Source of the DNA: an uncultured Lachnospiraceae bacterium
GTDB taxonomy: Bacteria > Bacillota > Clostridia > Lachnospirales > Lachnospiraceae
Direction of reading: 5' to 3'
DNA: 46,784 nt
NCBI GenBank assembly: GCA_944380065.1
Contig: CALWGM010000148.1
Location: 1 to 46,784, forward strand
Part shown: positions 8,480 through 18,500 of the stretch, in pieces
How the letters are laid out: every line of letters begins with the position of its first letter
Position numbering within the stretch: the first letter of the stretch is position 1
The notes under the pieces: model-generated
The model's database searches: none
The model's input: only the letters and a program-made list of their open reading frames with translations
Told to the model about the DNA's origin: nothing
Made by a program: the position numbers and the translations under genes

Positions 8480-8658
8480 ACAAAAATAAATTTTCTGTAA
8501 AAATTTTGAAATTTTATTGTCAGGTCATACTTTGTTCACATTTTGCATGTAGTATGCCAGTGTGGAAAATTTCTGGGGCGGTTTCATCCTCCGGCGGTTT
8601 TCCGGAAGACATCTGATGGCAGATCAGTCACAGTATGAAGGAAAGGAGGAACCTGCAG

Positions 8659-8760
8659 ATGAAGAAATTAGCAAAAATTGCCATTAGTTTTGCGTTTCTG
8701 TTTGCCAGTATTATTTTGTTCTATATGTTCCGCTCTTCCAGGAAGCGTGTGAACGGCTGA
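8659..8760 (+). CDS. 33-residue single-pass membrane microprotein
   Basis: A short frame with a very strong ribosome binding site (AGGAAAGGAGGA, eight bases before ATG). The product starts MKKLAKIAISFAF, has one hydrophobic span (about residues 6-24) and ends in a basic tail RSSRKRVNG. It sits 179 bases after the hydrogenase gene and 50 bases before a terminator, so it is either the last gene of that operon or has its own promoter in the AT-rich interval 8480-8640. I do not recognise the family. The arrangement of start signal, topology and terminator supports a real gene. Confidence 0.6.
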   Translation: MKKLAKIAISFAFLFASIILFYMFRSSRKRVNG

Positions 8761-8810
8761 GCTGGCAGGATTCTTTGGCAGGATATTCTGCACCAAGTAT
8801 GAGAGAGGAT

Positions 8811-8860
8811 ATCGGCAGCGCTTTCTCCATAAGGAGAGGCGGCTGCCGGTATTTTGTTTT
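8811..8860 (+). terminator. Rho-independent terminator
   Basis: Two nested pairings, CGGCAGC with GCTGCCG outside and TTTCTCC with GGAGAGG inside around an ATAA loop, followed by TATTTTGTTTT. It closes the hydrogenase/microprotein unit. Confidence 0.8.
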
Positions 8861-8874
8861 ATGGAGGTTTCTTT

Positions 8875-8898
8875 CCCGCCGGGGAAACGCCCGGCGGG
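8875..8898 (+). promoter_or_regulatory. Perfect GC-rich hairpin upstream of the second carboxypeptidase gene
   Basis: CCCGCCGGG (8875-8883) pairs perfectly with CCCGGCGGG (8890-8898) around a six-base loop. No T run follows, so it may be a leader structure of the gene at 8974. Function unknown. Confidence 0.35.
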
Positions 8899-8973
8899 GA
8901 TTTCAGGATGCTGTATTCTGTTTTCTTTTCCGCCGGCATATAAATAGAAACAGAATTCTCCTGGCAGGGGGCA

Positions 8974-10245
8974 ATGAAAGTGAAGCAAATCTTTTTTCTG
9001 AGGCTGAAACCGGCCTGCCGGCGGTTTCGGCTTCTCCTGATGGGTATTCTGTTGTCTGTTTTTGCGGCCTTTCCGTCTGTGCAGCCTGCGGCGGCCGCCC
9101 AATCCGAAGCTGCGGCGTCGCAGGAGGCTTTTTCTGATTTCCATAAGGAGGAACTGAATCTGTATGCGGGGGCTGCAGTCCTGACAGATGCGGACAGCGG
9201 CAGGATTCTGTATGGAAAAGCCGCGAATACCCCTATGGCGAATGCCAGCACCACCAAAATCCTTACCTGTATTCTGGCGCTGGAAAACGGAAATCCGGAG
9301 GATGTGGTGACCGTGTCCGAGTACGCCTGCAAAATGCCGGCGGTGAAGATGGGGTTCGCTGCCGGAGACCGGTTCTATTTGAAGGATCTCCTCTACGCGC
9401 TGATGCTGGAGTCCTACAATGACGCGGCAGTGGCGATTGCGGAACACATTGCCGGGAGTGTGGAGGGTTTTGCGGACAAAATGAATCAGAAGGCTGCGGA
9501 ATTAGGGTGTGAGAACAGCCATTTTATTACGCCCAATGGGCTGGACGCCGAGGATGAGGGCGGTATTCACAGTACAACGGCCTATGATCTGTCCAGGATT
9601 ATGGCGTACTGTATCCGGAATGAGGAATTTCTGGAGATTACACGTGCGGATTCCCGGCAGGTCTCTGATCTTGACGGATCCAGAACCTATTCCCTGCAGA
9701 ACCACAACGCGCTCCTGTCCATGATGGATGGGGCGCTCAGCGGCAAGACGGGATTTACGGCGGACGCCGGGTACTGTTATGTGGGGGCGTACCGCTCCGG
9801 GGAGCATACCTATACGTTTGCCCTTTTGGCCTGCGGCTGGCCGAACCATAAAGATTATAAGTGGTCAGATTCCAGACAGCTGATCGCCTATGCGGACGCC
9901 ACTTATTCAGACCGGGTGATTTCGGAAGGGGAAAAGAATTTCCGGATTCCGCTGGCGCAGGCTGTCCGCCGGGAGGAGGGGATCTGTTTTCCCCCGTCCA
10001 TCGGAGCATGTACCACCGGGGAAGCCGTCACCGGTTTCCTCTCTGACAGCGACCAGATCGAAATCCGCTATGATCTTCCGGAAACACTGACTGCTCCCCT
10101 GAAAGCCGGGGAGGTGATCGGCGCCGAGGAGATTTACCTGAACGGCCAGCTTTATGGATCCCGGCAGGTGGTTCTGACGGAAACGGCGGAATTGTTTGAT
10201 TATTCCTGGTGTCTGAAGTTTGTGCTGCAGGAAACGGCCCTGTGA
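8974..10245 (+). CDS. D-alanyl-D-alanine carboxypeptidase, second copy
   Basis: A 423-residue serine D,D-carboxypeptidase acting on peptidoglycan stem peptides. A signal peptide with basic start and hydrophobic core (about 18-42, ending AAAAQ) precedes the mature enzyme. Motifs are STTK at 92-95 (nucleophile Ser92), SYN at 147-149 and KTG at 258-260. The start ATG at 8974 follows CAGGGGG. It is clearly related to the protein at 1817-3049 but differs in the second motif (SYN against SAN) and in sequence, so it is an older paralogue rather than a recent duplicate. Clostridia often have several such enzymes, some sporulation-specific; I cannot assign which this is. Confidence 0.92.
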   Translation: MKVKQIFFLRLKPACRRFRLLLMGILLSVFAAFPSVQPAAAAQSEAAASQEAFSDFHKEELNLYAGAAVLTDADSGRILYGKAANTPMANASTTKILTCILALENGNPEDVVTVSEYACKMPAVKMGFAAGDRFYLKDLLYALMLESYNDAAVAIAEHIAGSVEGFADKMNQKAAELGCENSHFITPNGLDAEDEGGIHSTTAYDLSRIMAYCIRNEEFLEITRADSRQVSDLDGSRTYSLQNHNALLSMMDGALSGKTGFTADAGYCYVGAYRSGEHTYTFALLACGWPNHKDYKWSDSRQLIAYADATYSDRVISEGEKNFRIPLAQAVRREEGICFPPSIGACTTGEAVTGFLSDSDQIEIRYDLPETLTAPLKAGEVIGAEEIYLNGQLYGSRQVVLTETAELFDYSWCLKFVLQETAL

Positions 10246-10307
10246 AGCTGCGGCTGGTGTTTTGCAAAAAGATTTTCCATGGGGCGGTTTCCTTTTTTGA
10301 TTTTTTG

Positions 10308-10316
10308 TGGTACACT
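10308..10316 (+). promoter_or_regulatory. Extended -10 promoter of the RpiR regulator gene
   Basis: TGG followed by TACACT (10311-10316) fits an extended -10 element, 38 bases before the start codon. The -35 is weak. An imperfect inverted repeat in the T-rich stretch before it might end the carboxypeptidase transcript, but it is not convincing. Confidence 0.4.
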
Positions 10317-10353
10317 TTTCAGTGGATTTTGACAGATAACAGAGGATAAAAAG

Positions 10354-11283
10354 ATGAGTCAGTCGAATGAATTGTTAAACAGGATCAATGAGCGGTACAG
10401 CCATATGAGCAAGGGACAGAAGATGCTGTCTACTTATATCACGGATAATTATGATAAGGCTGTATTTCTGACGGCGGATAAGCTGGGAAAGGTGGTTGGC
10501 GTCAGCGAGTCCACCGTGGTTCGTTATGCCACGTTTTTGGGCTATAAGGGCTATCCGGAGTTCCAGAAGGCGCTGGAGGAGCTGGTGCGCAACAAGCTGA
10601 ATTCCATCCAGCGGATGGAGGTGACCTACGGGCGGATCAGCCAGTCCCGGATTTTGGAGTCCGTGCTGCAGGCAGACGCGGAGAAGATCAAACGGACGCT
10701 GGAGGAGATCAACCAGGAGGCTTTTGAGATAGCGCTGGATATGATACTGAAGGCAGAGCATGTCTATGTGGTGGGAATCCGCAGCTGCGCGCCGCTGGCC
10801 AGCTTCCTGGCATTTTATCTGAACCTGATCATGGATCATGTGCATCTTCTCCATACCAGCAGTTCCAGCGAGCTGTTTGAGCAGATGGTGAGGATCAGCG
10901 AGAGGGATGTGATCATCGGCATCAGCTTCCCGCGCTATTCCATGCGGACGCTGAAAGCGCTGGAGTTTGCCAACAACCGGAACGCGAAAGTGATCACGCT
11001 GACCGACAGCATCCATTCACCGATGAACCTTTACTCCTCCTGCAACCTGATCGCCAAAAGCGATATGGCATCCATTGTGGATTCCCTGGTGGCGCCCCTG
11101 AGCGTGATCAACGCGCTGATCGTCGCGCTCTGCATGAGAAAACAGGACGAGGTGGCAAAGACGCTGGAGACGCTGGAGCAGATCTGGGACGAGTACCAGG
11201 TTTATGAGAGCGATGAGATCAATTATATCGACGACCATATGAAAATGCGGTATGGAAAAGTAGGAGACCTGGGAGATGAATAG
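10354..11283 (+). CDS. MurR/RpiR family transcriptional regulator
   Basis: A 309-residue DNA-binding regulator. Residues 1-77 form the RpiR helix-turn-helix domain, with the recognition region KLGKVVGVSESTVVRYATFLGY. Residues about 120-260 form a SIS (sugar isomerase) domain that typically binds a phosphosugar effector, seen in VYVVGIRSCAPLASFLAFYL and TSSSSELFEQM. It leads a gene run with yhiN, cmk, ispH and rpsA and overlaps yhiN by eight bases. No sugar-catabolic gene is adjacent, so its effector cannot be guessed. The N-acetylmuramate or sugar-phosphate regulators of this family usually sit next to their targets. Confidence 0.92.
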   Translation: MSQSNELLNRINERYSHMSKGQKMLSTYITDNYDKAVFLTADKLGKVVGVSESTVVRYATFLGYKGYPEFQKALEELVRNKLNSIQRMEVTYGRISQSRILESVLQADAEKIKRTLEEINQEAFEIALDMILKAEHVYVVGIRSCAPLASFLAFYLNLIMDHVHLLHTSSSSELFEQMVRISERDVIIGISFPRYSMRTLKALEFANNRNAKVITLTDSIHSPMNLYSSCNLIAKSDMASIVDSLVAPLSVINALIVALCMRKQDEVAKTLETLEQIWDEYQVYESDEINYIDDHMKMRYGKVGDLGDE

Positions 11284-12574
11284 AATCGCGGTTGTAGGCG
11301 GCGGGGCGGCGGGGATGATGGCCGCCTGCGCGGCTGCCGGGGCAGGGAATGCGGTGACCCTGTTTGAGCATAATGAAAAGCTGGGAAAGAAAATCTATAT
11401 TACGGGCAAGGGCAGATGCAACCTGACCAACGCCTGTCCGACGGAGGAGCTGTTCCCGGCGTTTTCGCGGAACGGGAAATTCCTGTACAGCGCGGTTTAC
11501 CGGTTTGACAACCGGGCGGTGATGGAGTTCTTTGAATCCCGGGGACTGAAACTGAAGGTGGAGCGCGGGAACCGGGTATTTCCCCAGTCCGACCACGCCT
11601 CCGATGTGATCCGGACACTGGCGAAAGAGATGGAGCGCCTGAGCGTGCAGGTAATCCTCCGCGCAGATGTGAAACAGATCCTGACAGAGGATTTGGAAAC
11701 GCCGGATGACGGCGCGCGGGAATCAAAATCGGCCGGACCGGCCAGGAAAATCTGCGGGCTGGTTTTTGATACGCAGACAGAGCGGGGAAAGAAGTTCTGG
11801 TGCGACGCGCTGATTCTGGCCACCGGAGGCGTTTCTTATCCTTCCACCGGATCAGACGGGAGCGGTTTTGAACTGCTGAAGCCGCTGGGACACACCTGTA
11901 CCAGGCTGCGCCCTTCCCTGATCGGAATGCGGACGAAAGAGTCCTATATCCCCGGGCTGCAGGGACTGGCCCTGAAAAATATTTCTTTTACGGTAAAGTC
12001 CGGGAAAAAGGTTTTATATGAAGAATTTGGCGAGCTTTTGTTTACCCATCAGGGCATCAGCGGCCCGGTGGTGCTGACAGCCAGCAGCGTGATCCCGGAC
12101 CGGTATTTTGAGGGCGATCTGACCTTTGAGATCGATCTGAAGGCGTCCCTGTCGGAGGACAGGCTGGACAGGCGCATCCAGAGGGATTTCTCGGAAAATC
12201 AGAACCGCCAGTTCAAAAATTCCCTGGGCAGGCTGCTTCCCTCCGGGATGATCCCGGCGGTGATCCGGCTGTCAGGCATTGACCCGGAGAAAAAGGTGAA
12301 TTCTGTGACGCGGGATGAGCGCCAGAGCCTGCTGCATGTGCTGAAACATTTCCCGGGTACCATTACCGGTCTGGGGGATATCCGTGAGGCTGTCATTACC
12401 CGCGGCGGCGTCCCGGTGAAGGAAACGGACCCCTCCACCATGGAATCGCGGCTGGTTTCCGGGCTGTATCTCTGCGGGGAGATGCTGGATCTGGATGCGG
12501 TGACCGGAGGATTTAACCTGCAGATTGCCTGGTCCACCGGGCATCTGGCGGGGGAGAGCGCGGGAAACAGATAA
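11276..12574 (+). CDS. YhiN/HI0933-family FAD-dependent flavoprotein
   Basis: The 432-residue product has the N-terminal dinucleotide fold VVGGGAAGMMAA, the family signature GKGRCNLTN, a second conserved region TGGVSYPSTGSDGSG and the C-terminal FAD motif LYLCGEMLDLDAVTGGFNLQ. Family members bind FAD; a role in bile-acid side chemistry (BaiN) has been suggested for one relative, but most have unknown substrates. Here it is between an RpiR regulator and cytidylate kinase, an order common in clostridia, so it is likely a housekeeping protein. ATG at 11276 lies inside the end of the regulator gene. Confidence 0.88.
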   Translation: MNRIAVVGGGAAGMMAACAAAGAGNAVTLFEHNEKLGKKIYITGKGRCNLTNACPTEELFPAFSRNGKFLYSAVYRFDNRAVMEFFESRGLKLKVERGNRVFPQSDHASDVIRTLAKEMERLSVQVILRADVKQILTEDLETPDDGARESKSAGPARKICGLVFDTQTERGKKFWCDALILATGGVSYPSTGSDGSGFELLKPLGHTCTRLRPSLIGMRTKESYIPGLQGLALKNISFTVKSGKKVLYEEFGELLFTHQGISGPVVLTASSVIPDRYFEGDLTFEIDLKASLSEDRLDRRIQRDFSENQNRQFKNSLGRLLPSGMIPAVIRLSGIDPEKKVNSVTRDERQSLLHVLKHFPGTITGLGDIREAVITRGGVPVKETDPSTMESRLVSGLYLCGEMLDLDAVTGGFNLQIAWSTGHLAGESAGNR

Positions 12575-12601
12575 AAATACAGGATGGAAGGTTTAGACGG
12601 A

Positions 12602-13273
12602 ATGAGTTTTAATATTGCGATTGACGGACCTGCGGGAGCAGGGAAAAGCACCATTGCCAGAAAGCTGGCGGAGAAAATTTCTTTTATTTATGTGGATACC
12701 GGGGCCATGTACCGGGCTATGGCATACTATTTCCTGACCCATCAGATCGACGCCGGGGATGAGGCTGCCCTCCGGGCGGCGTGCGATGAGATCCGGATCG
12801 AGCTGGTTTATGAAAACGGCGTCCAGAAAGTGATTTTAAACGGCCGGGATATTTCCGGCGAGATCCGGAAGGAAGAGGTGGGGAATATGGCGTCCGCCAC
12901 CAGCGGTTATCCGTTTGTACGGGAAAAGCTGCTGAGCCTGCAGCAGGATCTGGCGGCCAGGAACGATGTGATCATGGACGGACGGGATATCGGCACCTGT
13001 GTCCTGCCGGAGGCACAGCTGAAGGTGTATCTGACAGCCGGCGTCTCAACGCGGGCGAAACGGCGTTATAAAGAGCTTCTGGAAAAAGGCGTGCCGTGTG
13101 ACCTAAGAGAGATCGGGAAGGATATTGAGGAGCGGGATTACCGCGACATGCACCGGGAGATCGCGCCCCTGAAGGCGGCGGAGGACGCCAGATTCCTGGA
13201 TTCATCTGAGATGGACATCGACCAGGTGGTGGATGCGATTTATCAGCTGGCTGTGGAGGCGGGGCTTTCCTGA
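12602..13273 (+). CDS. cmk: Cytidylate kinase
   Basis: Transfers phosphate from ATP to CMP or dCMP in pyrimidine nucleotide recycling. The 223-residue product has the P-loop GPAGAGKST near its N-terminus, the substrate-binding VDTGAMYRA and the MDGRDIGT motif, followed by the lid segment with Arg residues (STRAKRRYKE). An upstream in-frame ATG at 12584 has no good ribosome binding site, while 12602 has GGAAGG upstream and gives the usual family start (MSFNIAIDGPAG). It precedes ispH and rpsA; the trio is a common clostridial arrangement. Confidence 0.95.
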   Translation: MSFNIAIDGPAGAGKSTIARKLAEKISFIYVDTGAMYRAMAYYFLTHQIDAGDEAALRAACDEIRIELVYENGVQKVILNGRDISGEIRKEEVGNMASATSGYPFVREKLLSLQQDLAARNDVIMDGRDIGTCVLPEAQLKVYLTAGVSTRAKRRYKELLEKGVPCDLREIGKDIEERDYRDMHREIAPLKAAEDARFLDSSEMDIDQVVDAIYQLAVEAGLS

Positions 13274-13347
13274 CGGCGGAAGCGGCCGGCGGTGTCGGAA
13301 CAGGATTTTGGACTGCCGCCGTGAGTGGCAGGGAAGAGGTTTTGAAG

Positions 13348-14235
13348 ATGAAAGTAGAGTTAGCCGCGAAAGCGGGATTTTGTTTTGGGGTCAGCCGGGC
13401 GGTGGATACGGTCTACCGGGAAGCGGCGGAGGGCGGCCGGCCGGTGTATACCTATGGCCCTATTATCCATAATGAAGAAGTGACCGCCGACCTGGAAAGG
13501 AAGGGCGTGCGGGTGATCGGTTCCCTGCAGGAAGCCGGACAGCTGTCTTCGGGAACCGTGATTATCCGGTCTCACGGCGTGCCGCGCTCCCTCCAGGAGG
13601 AACTGGCGGCCACTGGGCTTACGGTAGTGGACGCCACCTGCCCGTTTGTGAAAAAGATCCACAGGCTGGTGCAGGAATATTCGGGGCGCGGGTATTATAT
13701 GATCATCATCGGCAGCGAACAGCACCCGGAAGTCCAGGGGATCGTCGGCTGGTCTTCGGATCCGGAACGGACAAAGGTGGTCGATTCGGAGGAAGAAGCG
13801 CAGAAATTGGACCTGGACGGCGAAAAAAAGGTATGTATTGTGGCCCAGACTACATTTCATTACAAGAAATTTCAAGATTTAGTTGAAATTATTCGGAAAA
13901 GAGGGTATTATAGTAAAGGTACGGTGAAAAAGGACATGGATTTCCAGATTCACAATACCATTTGCAGTGCCACTAAGGAACGGCAGGAGGCGGCCCGAGC
14001 GCTTTCCCGTCAGGTGGATGCAATGATCGTGGTGGGAGGGGCGAGCAGCTCCAACACGAGAAAGCTTTATGAGATCTGCTCTGAAAATTGTCAGAATACT
14101 TACTTTATACAAACGAAAGAAGATCTGGAGCACACTGATTTTTCGCGTTTCGACTACGTAGGTATTACAGCGGGGGCGTCCACCCCAAATAATATAATCG
14201 AGGAGGTTCAAAAGTATGTCAGAGATGAACTTTGA
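13348..14235 (+). CDS. ispH: 4-hydroxy-3-methylbut-2-enyl diphosphate reductase
   Basis: IspH is the last enzyme of the non-mevalonate isoprenoid pathway and uses an iron-sulfur cluster to make IPP and DMAPP. The 295-residue protein has the three cluster cysteines in AGFCFGV, VDATCPFV and NTICSAT, and the substrate-binding motifs RSHGVP, EQHPEVQG and GASSSNT. The start at 13348 (GAAGAGGT upstream) matches the family N-terminus MKVELAAKAGFCFGV; an upstream GTG at 13321 is less likely. Its last 20 bases overlap rpsA, whose ribosome binding site lies inside ispH. In some clostridia the two are fused; here they are separate. Confidence 0.96.
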   Translation: MKVELAAKAGFCFGVSRAVDTVYREAAEGGRPVYTYGPIIHNEEVTADLERKGVRVIGSLQEAGQLSSGTVIIRSHGVPRSLQEELAATGLTVVDATCPFVKKIHRLVQEYSGRGYYMIIIGSEQHPEVQGIVGWSSDPERTKVVDSEEEAQKLDLDGEKKVCIVAQTTFHYKKFQDLVEIIRKRGYYSKGTVKKDMDFQIHNTICSATKERQEAARALSRQVDAMIVVGGASSSNTRKLYEICSENCQNTYFIQTKEDLEHTDFSRFDYVGITAGASTPNNIIEEVQKYVRDEL

Positions 14236-15346
14236 ACAAATGTTGGATGAATTTTCAAAAACAATAAGGAATGGAGAGGTAGTCGAAGGCACTGTTATAG
14301 ATGTGAAACCGGATGAAATTATCCTGAATATTGGCTATAAAGCAGACGGCATTATTACACGCAGCGAATACACCAATGACAACAGCCTTGACCTGACTAC
14401 CGTGATTTCCGTGGGGGACACCATGGAAGCAAAAGTGCTGAAGGTAAACGACGGCGAGGGCCAGGTGCTTCTTACATACAAGCGCCTTGCCGCTGAGAAG
14501 GGCAGCAAGCGCCTGGAGGAGGCGTTCCAGAACCATGAGGTGCTCAAAGGTACTGTGACGCAGGTATTAGACGGCGGTATCAGCGTGATGATCGACGAGA
14601 CCCGCATCTTTATTCCGGCCAGCCTGGTTTCCGATGTATATGAAAAGGATTTCAATAAATACAAAGGACAGGAGATTGAGTTCGTCCTCACGGAGTTCAA
14701 CCCCAGGAGGAGACGTGTGATCGGCGACCGCAAACAGCTTTTGGTTGCTGAGAAGCTCCGCAAACAGCAGGAGCTGATCGACAGCATCCAGATCGGCGAT
14801 GTGATCGACGGTACCGTGAAGAACATCACAGATTTCGGCGCATTTATCGACCTGGGCGGGGCAGACGGTCTGCTTCATATTTCCGAGATGTCCTGGGGAC
14901 ATGTGGATAACCCGAAGAAGCTGTACAAAGTGGGACAGCCTGTGACTGTATTTATCAAGGATATCCACGGAACCAAGATCGCCCTGAGCGTGAAGTTCCC
15001 GGATGAGAATCCCTGGCTGAATGCAGCGGAGAAATATGCGCCCGGCACGATCGTGACCGGAAAGGTAGCCCGTATGACAGACTTCGGCGCTTTCGTAGAG
15101 CTGACACCCGGCGTAGACGCGCTGCTCCATGTTTCCCAGATTTCCAGGGATCATGTGGAGAAGCCGGCTGATGTACTGAGCATCGGTCAGGAGATCACAG
15201 CAAAGATCGTTGACTTCAATGAGGAGGCAAGAAAGATCAGCCTCAGCATGAAAGCGATCGCCCCGGCAGCGGAGGAAAAGGAAGCTGCCGCAGAGGAGGC
15301 GCCTGCTGTGGAGGAGGCTCCCGCCGCAGAGGATGCACAGGAGTAA
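14216..15346 (+). CDS. rpsA: 30S ribosomal protein S1 homologue with four S1 domains
   Basis: An RNA-binding protein of 376 residues with four S1 (OB-fold) repeats, roughly residues 15-85, 100-170, 188-258 and 273-345. Repeats three and four show the classic GTVKNITDFGAFIDLGGADGLLHISEMSWG and KVARMTDFGAFVELTPGVDALLHVSQIS patterns. Firmicute versions have four rather than six repeats and may act in translation initiation or mRNA handling. The C-terminus is an acidic Glu/Ala-rich tail. Start ATG 14216 has AGGAGGT at 14201. A perfect terminator follows. Confidence 0.93.
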   Translation: MSEMNFEQMLDEFSKTIRNGEVVEGTVIDVKPDEIILNIGYKADGIITRSEYTNDNSLDLTTVISVGDTMEAKVLKVNDGEGQVLLTYKRLAAEKGSKRLEEAFQNHEVLKGTVTQVLDGGISVMIDETRIFIPASLVSDVYEKDFNKYKGQEIEFVLTEFNPRRRRVIGDRKQLLVAEKLRKQQELIDSIQIGDVIDGTVKNITDFGAFIDLGGADGLLHISEMSWGHVDNPKKLYKVGQPVTVFIKDIHGTKIALSVKFPDENPWLNAAEKYAPGTIVTGKVARMTDFGAFVELTPGVDALLHVSQISRDHVEKPADVLSIGQEITAKIVDFNEEARKISLSMKAIAPAAEEKEAAAEEAPAVEEAPAAEDAQE

Positions 15347-15401
15347 GATTCCGGTATCGGGAAGATCTTTCCCGGAAGAATTAAAAGAATAGAAGAAGTA
15401 T

Positions 15402-15453
15402 GACAGACAGAAAACGATGCTGGTAATGGCAGAGTTTTCTGTCTGTTTTTTTC
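15402..15453 (+). terminator. Strong Rho-independent terminator after rpsA
   Basis: ACAGACAGAAAAC pairs perfectly with GTTTTCTGTCTGT over 13 bases, followed by seven T. It ends the rpiR-yhiN-cmk-ispH-rpsA run. Confidence 0.92.
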
Positions 15454-15483
15454 GTTTGCTCAATGGAATGGCTTTACAAAAAT

Positions 15484-15513
15484 TTTGTGTATTTTTTGCG
15501 AAAGTGTGATAGA
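15484..15513 (+). promoter_or_regulatory. Possible promoter region of the large secreted protein
   Basis: The AT-rich stretch holds TTGTGT and, 16 bases later, TGATAG, a weak promoter match. It contains GTATTTTTTGCGA (15489-15501), a 13-base string repeated exactly upstream of the rnf operon (21902-21914). The gene's ribosome binding site AGGAGGT is just before its ATG at 15599. Confidence 0.3.
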
Positions 15514-15598
15514 AGCTGACAGAGAAATCCTCTAAAATGGGTCAGGTAGTTTATATAAGAGCGCCTTATGTTAGGTAAGTGAAAAACAGGAGGTCAAT

Positions 15599-18500
15599 AT
15601 GAAAAAGACAGGATTGAAAAATCGTATTGCTGCTGCTGCGATGGCGGCGGCAATGGCTTTGTCTATGACATTGTCATGGATTCAGCCGGTACAGGCGGCA
15701 GATGTGCAGATGCGTTATGTTGCCAATGAGGATCTGGCGCCGGGTATTCATTATTCGGAAGAAGACATCCAGGGGTATGGTTCAAATGGCGACAGGAGAA
15801 TCCGGGTGAATCATCTGACAGTGGACCCCTCTGCTGAGGGAGTGGAGTTTAATTCTACAAGAGCCGAGGATACGATCAATGCCAGGGAGAATATTTTGAA
15901 CCAGGCAATGCGGGATGTTTATCAGGGCGTGAATGTGGTAGCTTCCGTTAACGCAGATCCTTATAATATGGATTATGGCTTAAACAGCGGAATCCAGGTT
16001 CGCAGCGGAGCGATTGTGACCAGTCAGCCCAATAATCAGTATACGACAGATACACCGGTATTTTTTGTGGATGGTGAAGGAGAACCACACATTGATGCGC
16101 TGCGCGCGGCAGTGGATATTTCGGTGGGAGATGATTATACACAGACGGTAACCAATATTAACCGCAGTCTGATCAGCAGCGGATATGATGATCAGACGAA
16201 AGTGGCTTCGGATACACTTCGGATTTATACCAGCAATATATCCAGTGACGGGACGATGGCTCACCCGATTGGTTCGGGTCTTTCACAGAAGCAGGCGTAT
16301 GCATTGATCAGACTGGAAAACTATGATGGCAATCTTTACGCCGGGACAGAGTTCCATGGAACGGTTCAGACAATCTATGATAAGGAAGGATTCCAGATTC
16401 CGGAGGATTGTATTGTGCTGGCCGGTTATTATGGAGATACCGATGGCGTCGCATCTCTGAAAGAAGGTGAGAATGTTAAACTGACGTGTCATCTTTATAC
16501 AGGGGCATTTTCGGAAGATGGAAACGGACATCTTCAGGAGAGGGGAACCCTGTGTGATGATGTAAAAGCGGCTGTCAATGGATTTCATCTGCTGGCGAAG
16601 GATGGAAAGATCAATACACCTGTAGTGGATGGACAGGGAACAGATGTGAATTCCCGGACAGTGATCGGAATTACGAAAGATGGAAAAGTGGAGATTCTCT
16701 GCGTGAATAAGCCTGGTGCAAATTTCGGTGCGGATCTGACGTCAGGAACCACCTTCCGTGAGATTGCAGAATATATGATGAGTGAGCTGGACTGCGTGGA
16801 TATTCTGAATATGGATGGCGGCGGATCGACAGAAATGACAGCCCGCAGAGCCGGTTCCGACAGTCTGGCTACTGTCAGCTATCCCAGTGACGGAGGGTCG
16901 AGACTGGTCAGCAATTCTCTGGAAATTATCAGCAACGCACCCAGGACATCTGAAGTTTCCCAGGTGCTGGTGGATGGAAATGTTAATATTTATCCCGGAT
17001 CAGAAACGAACTTTTCTGTCAGGCTGACTGATCCCAGCGGAAGCGCGTTGGATGAATCCGCATATCAGATTGAGTGGGACGCAAAATATGGTTCCATTGA
17101 TACCGAAGGACATTATGTCGCTCCTGAGACTGCATGTGATGATGTGGTTACCGCGACTGTGAATGGTGTAACGGGAACGGCCAGTGCCAGAGTTGTGGAT
17201 GCCGACCAGGTGCAGTCTGTGGAACTCAGCGGCGGAGACTCGCTGGCGCTTGACCAGGGAGCAAACTACCAGTTTGGTTTTACAGCCTATGATGAAAATC
17301 AGCAGAATGTTCTGATCAGCCCTTCGCTGGCCGAATGGACGATGACAGGGGATGAAATCGGGACTTTGTCCCGGGATGGTATGCTGAACGTGACAGCAGA
17401 GAGCGGAAATGCAAGTGTGTCTGCGCGGTTTATGGGGAAGACATTTACAACGAACGTTGTTGTAGGACTGAAAGAGCAGATTATTGACGACTATGAAGGA
17501 AATGAAGTGGCTTATCACATAAACAGCCCTTATATTTATCCGAATCGCCCGGATTACCGGGGCGGAGACGGAACCAATATGGTAGGTACTACATCAGATC
17601 CCGACATGGTGAAAAATGGAAAGAAAAGTCTGTATTGGATCTATGATACACATGAGTGGACACGGGCAACCAATGGAACCATGTATCTGTATCCGGACTG
17701 GGATGCTCCCCACAGTGATCTGGGATGGAGCGCTGAGGAACAGGGCAAATTAATGGATCAGTACCGTGCAAAAGCACGTCCGAAAAAATTCGGTCTGTGG
17801 ATCTACAGCGGTGATGAAAACAACGATGGTATCAGTGACAACTATAACTGTATGATGACAGCATATTTTTATGCAAATGACGGTACCTGGGTAGATGAAA
17901 ATGGGACAAGCCATTATGACGGCGCTGACGGAGGAAGTATCCAGAGCAAGTCGATCAAAATTACTCCCGATGAGCATATGGACTGGATCGGATGGAAATA
18001 TTTTGAGTTCGACGTTCCGGAAGACTGGCCGATGCCGATCACATTTAATTACCTTATGATGTCCAATATTTACAAAGGTGCGGATCAGGCAGATTACAGA
18101 ACGACAATTATGCTGGATGACCTGAAATGGATCTATTCGGATGAAGAACAGGATATGCAGGGGCCTTCTTTTTCTGAGACACAGCCGGCAGGCGGCGGAC
18201 TGTATACCGACAGCCTGAATTTTTCCACTGTGATTTCAGACACTTCCGGTGTGGCGGCAGATTCTATTTCTGTGACGGTAAACGATCAGCCGGTAACGGA
18301 TTATCAGTTTGACTCTGCTACGGGGCATCTTGCATTTACGAAAAGCGGGCTGGAAAACGGACAGAGTTACCGGGTAGTGGTAAAGGCAAAAGATACCAGG
18401 GGGAACGAGTCGGTTCCGTATATTGACGAAACTTATACGGTGGATTTGAGTCCTGATACACAGGCTCCTCAGATCAGCCATGTGACGCCTTCGTCCGGCA

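Noticed and set aside
14567..15463. 298-residue minus-strand frame over rpsA
   Set aside because: Opposite four clear S1 repeats and running through the terminator.
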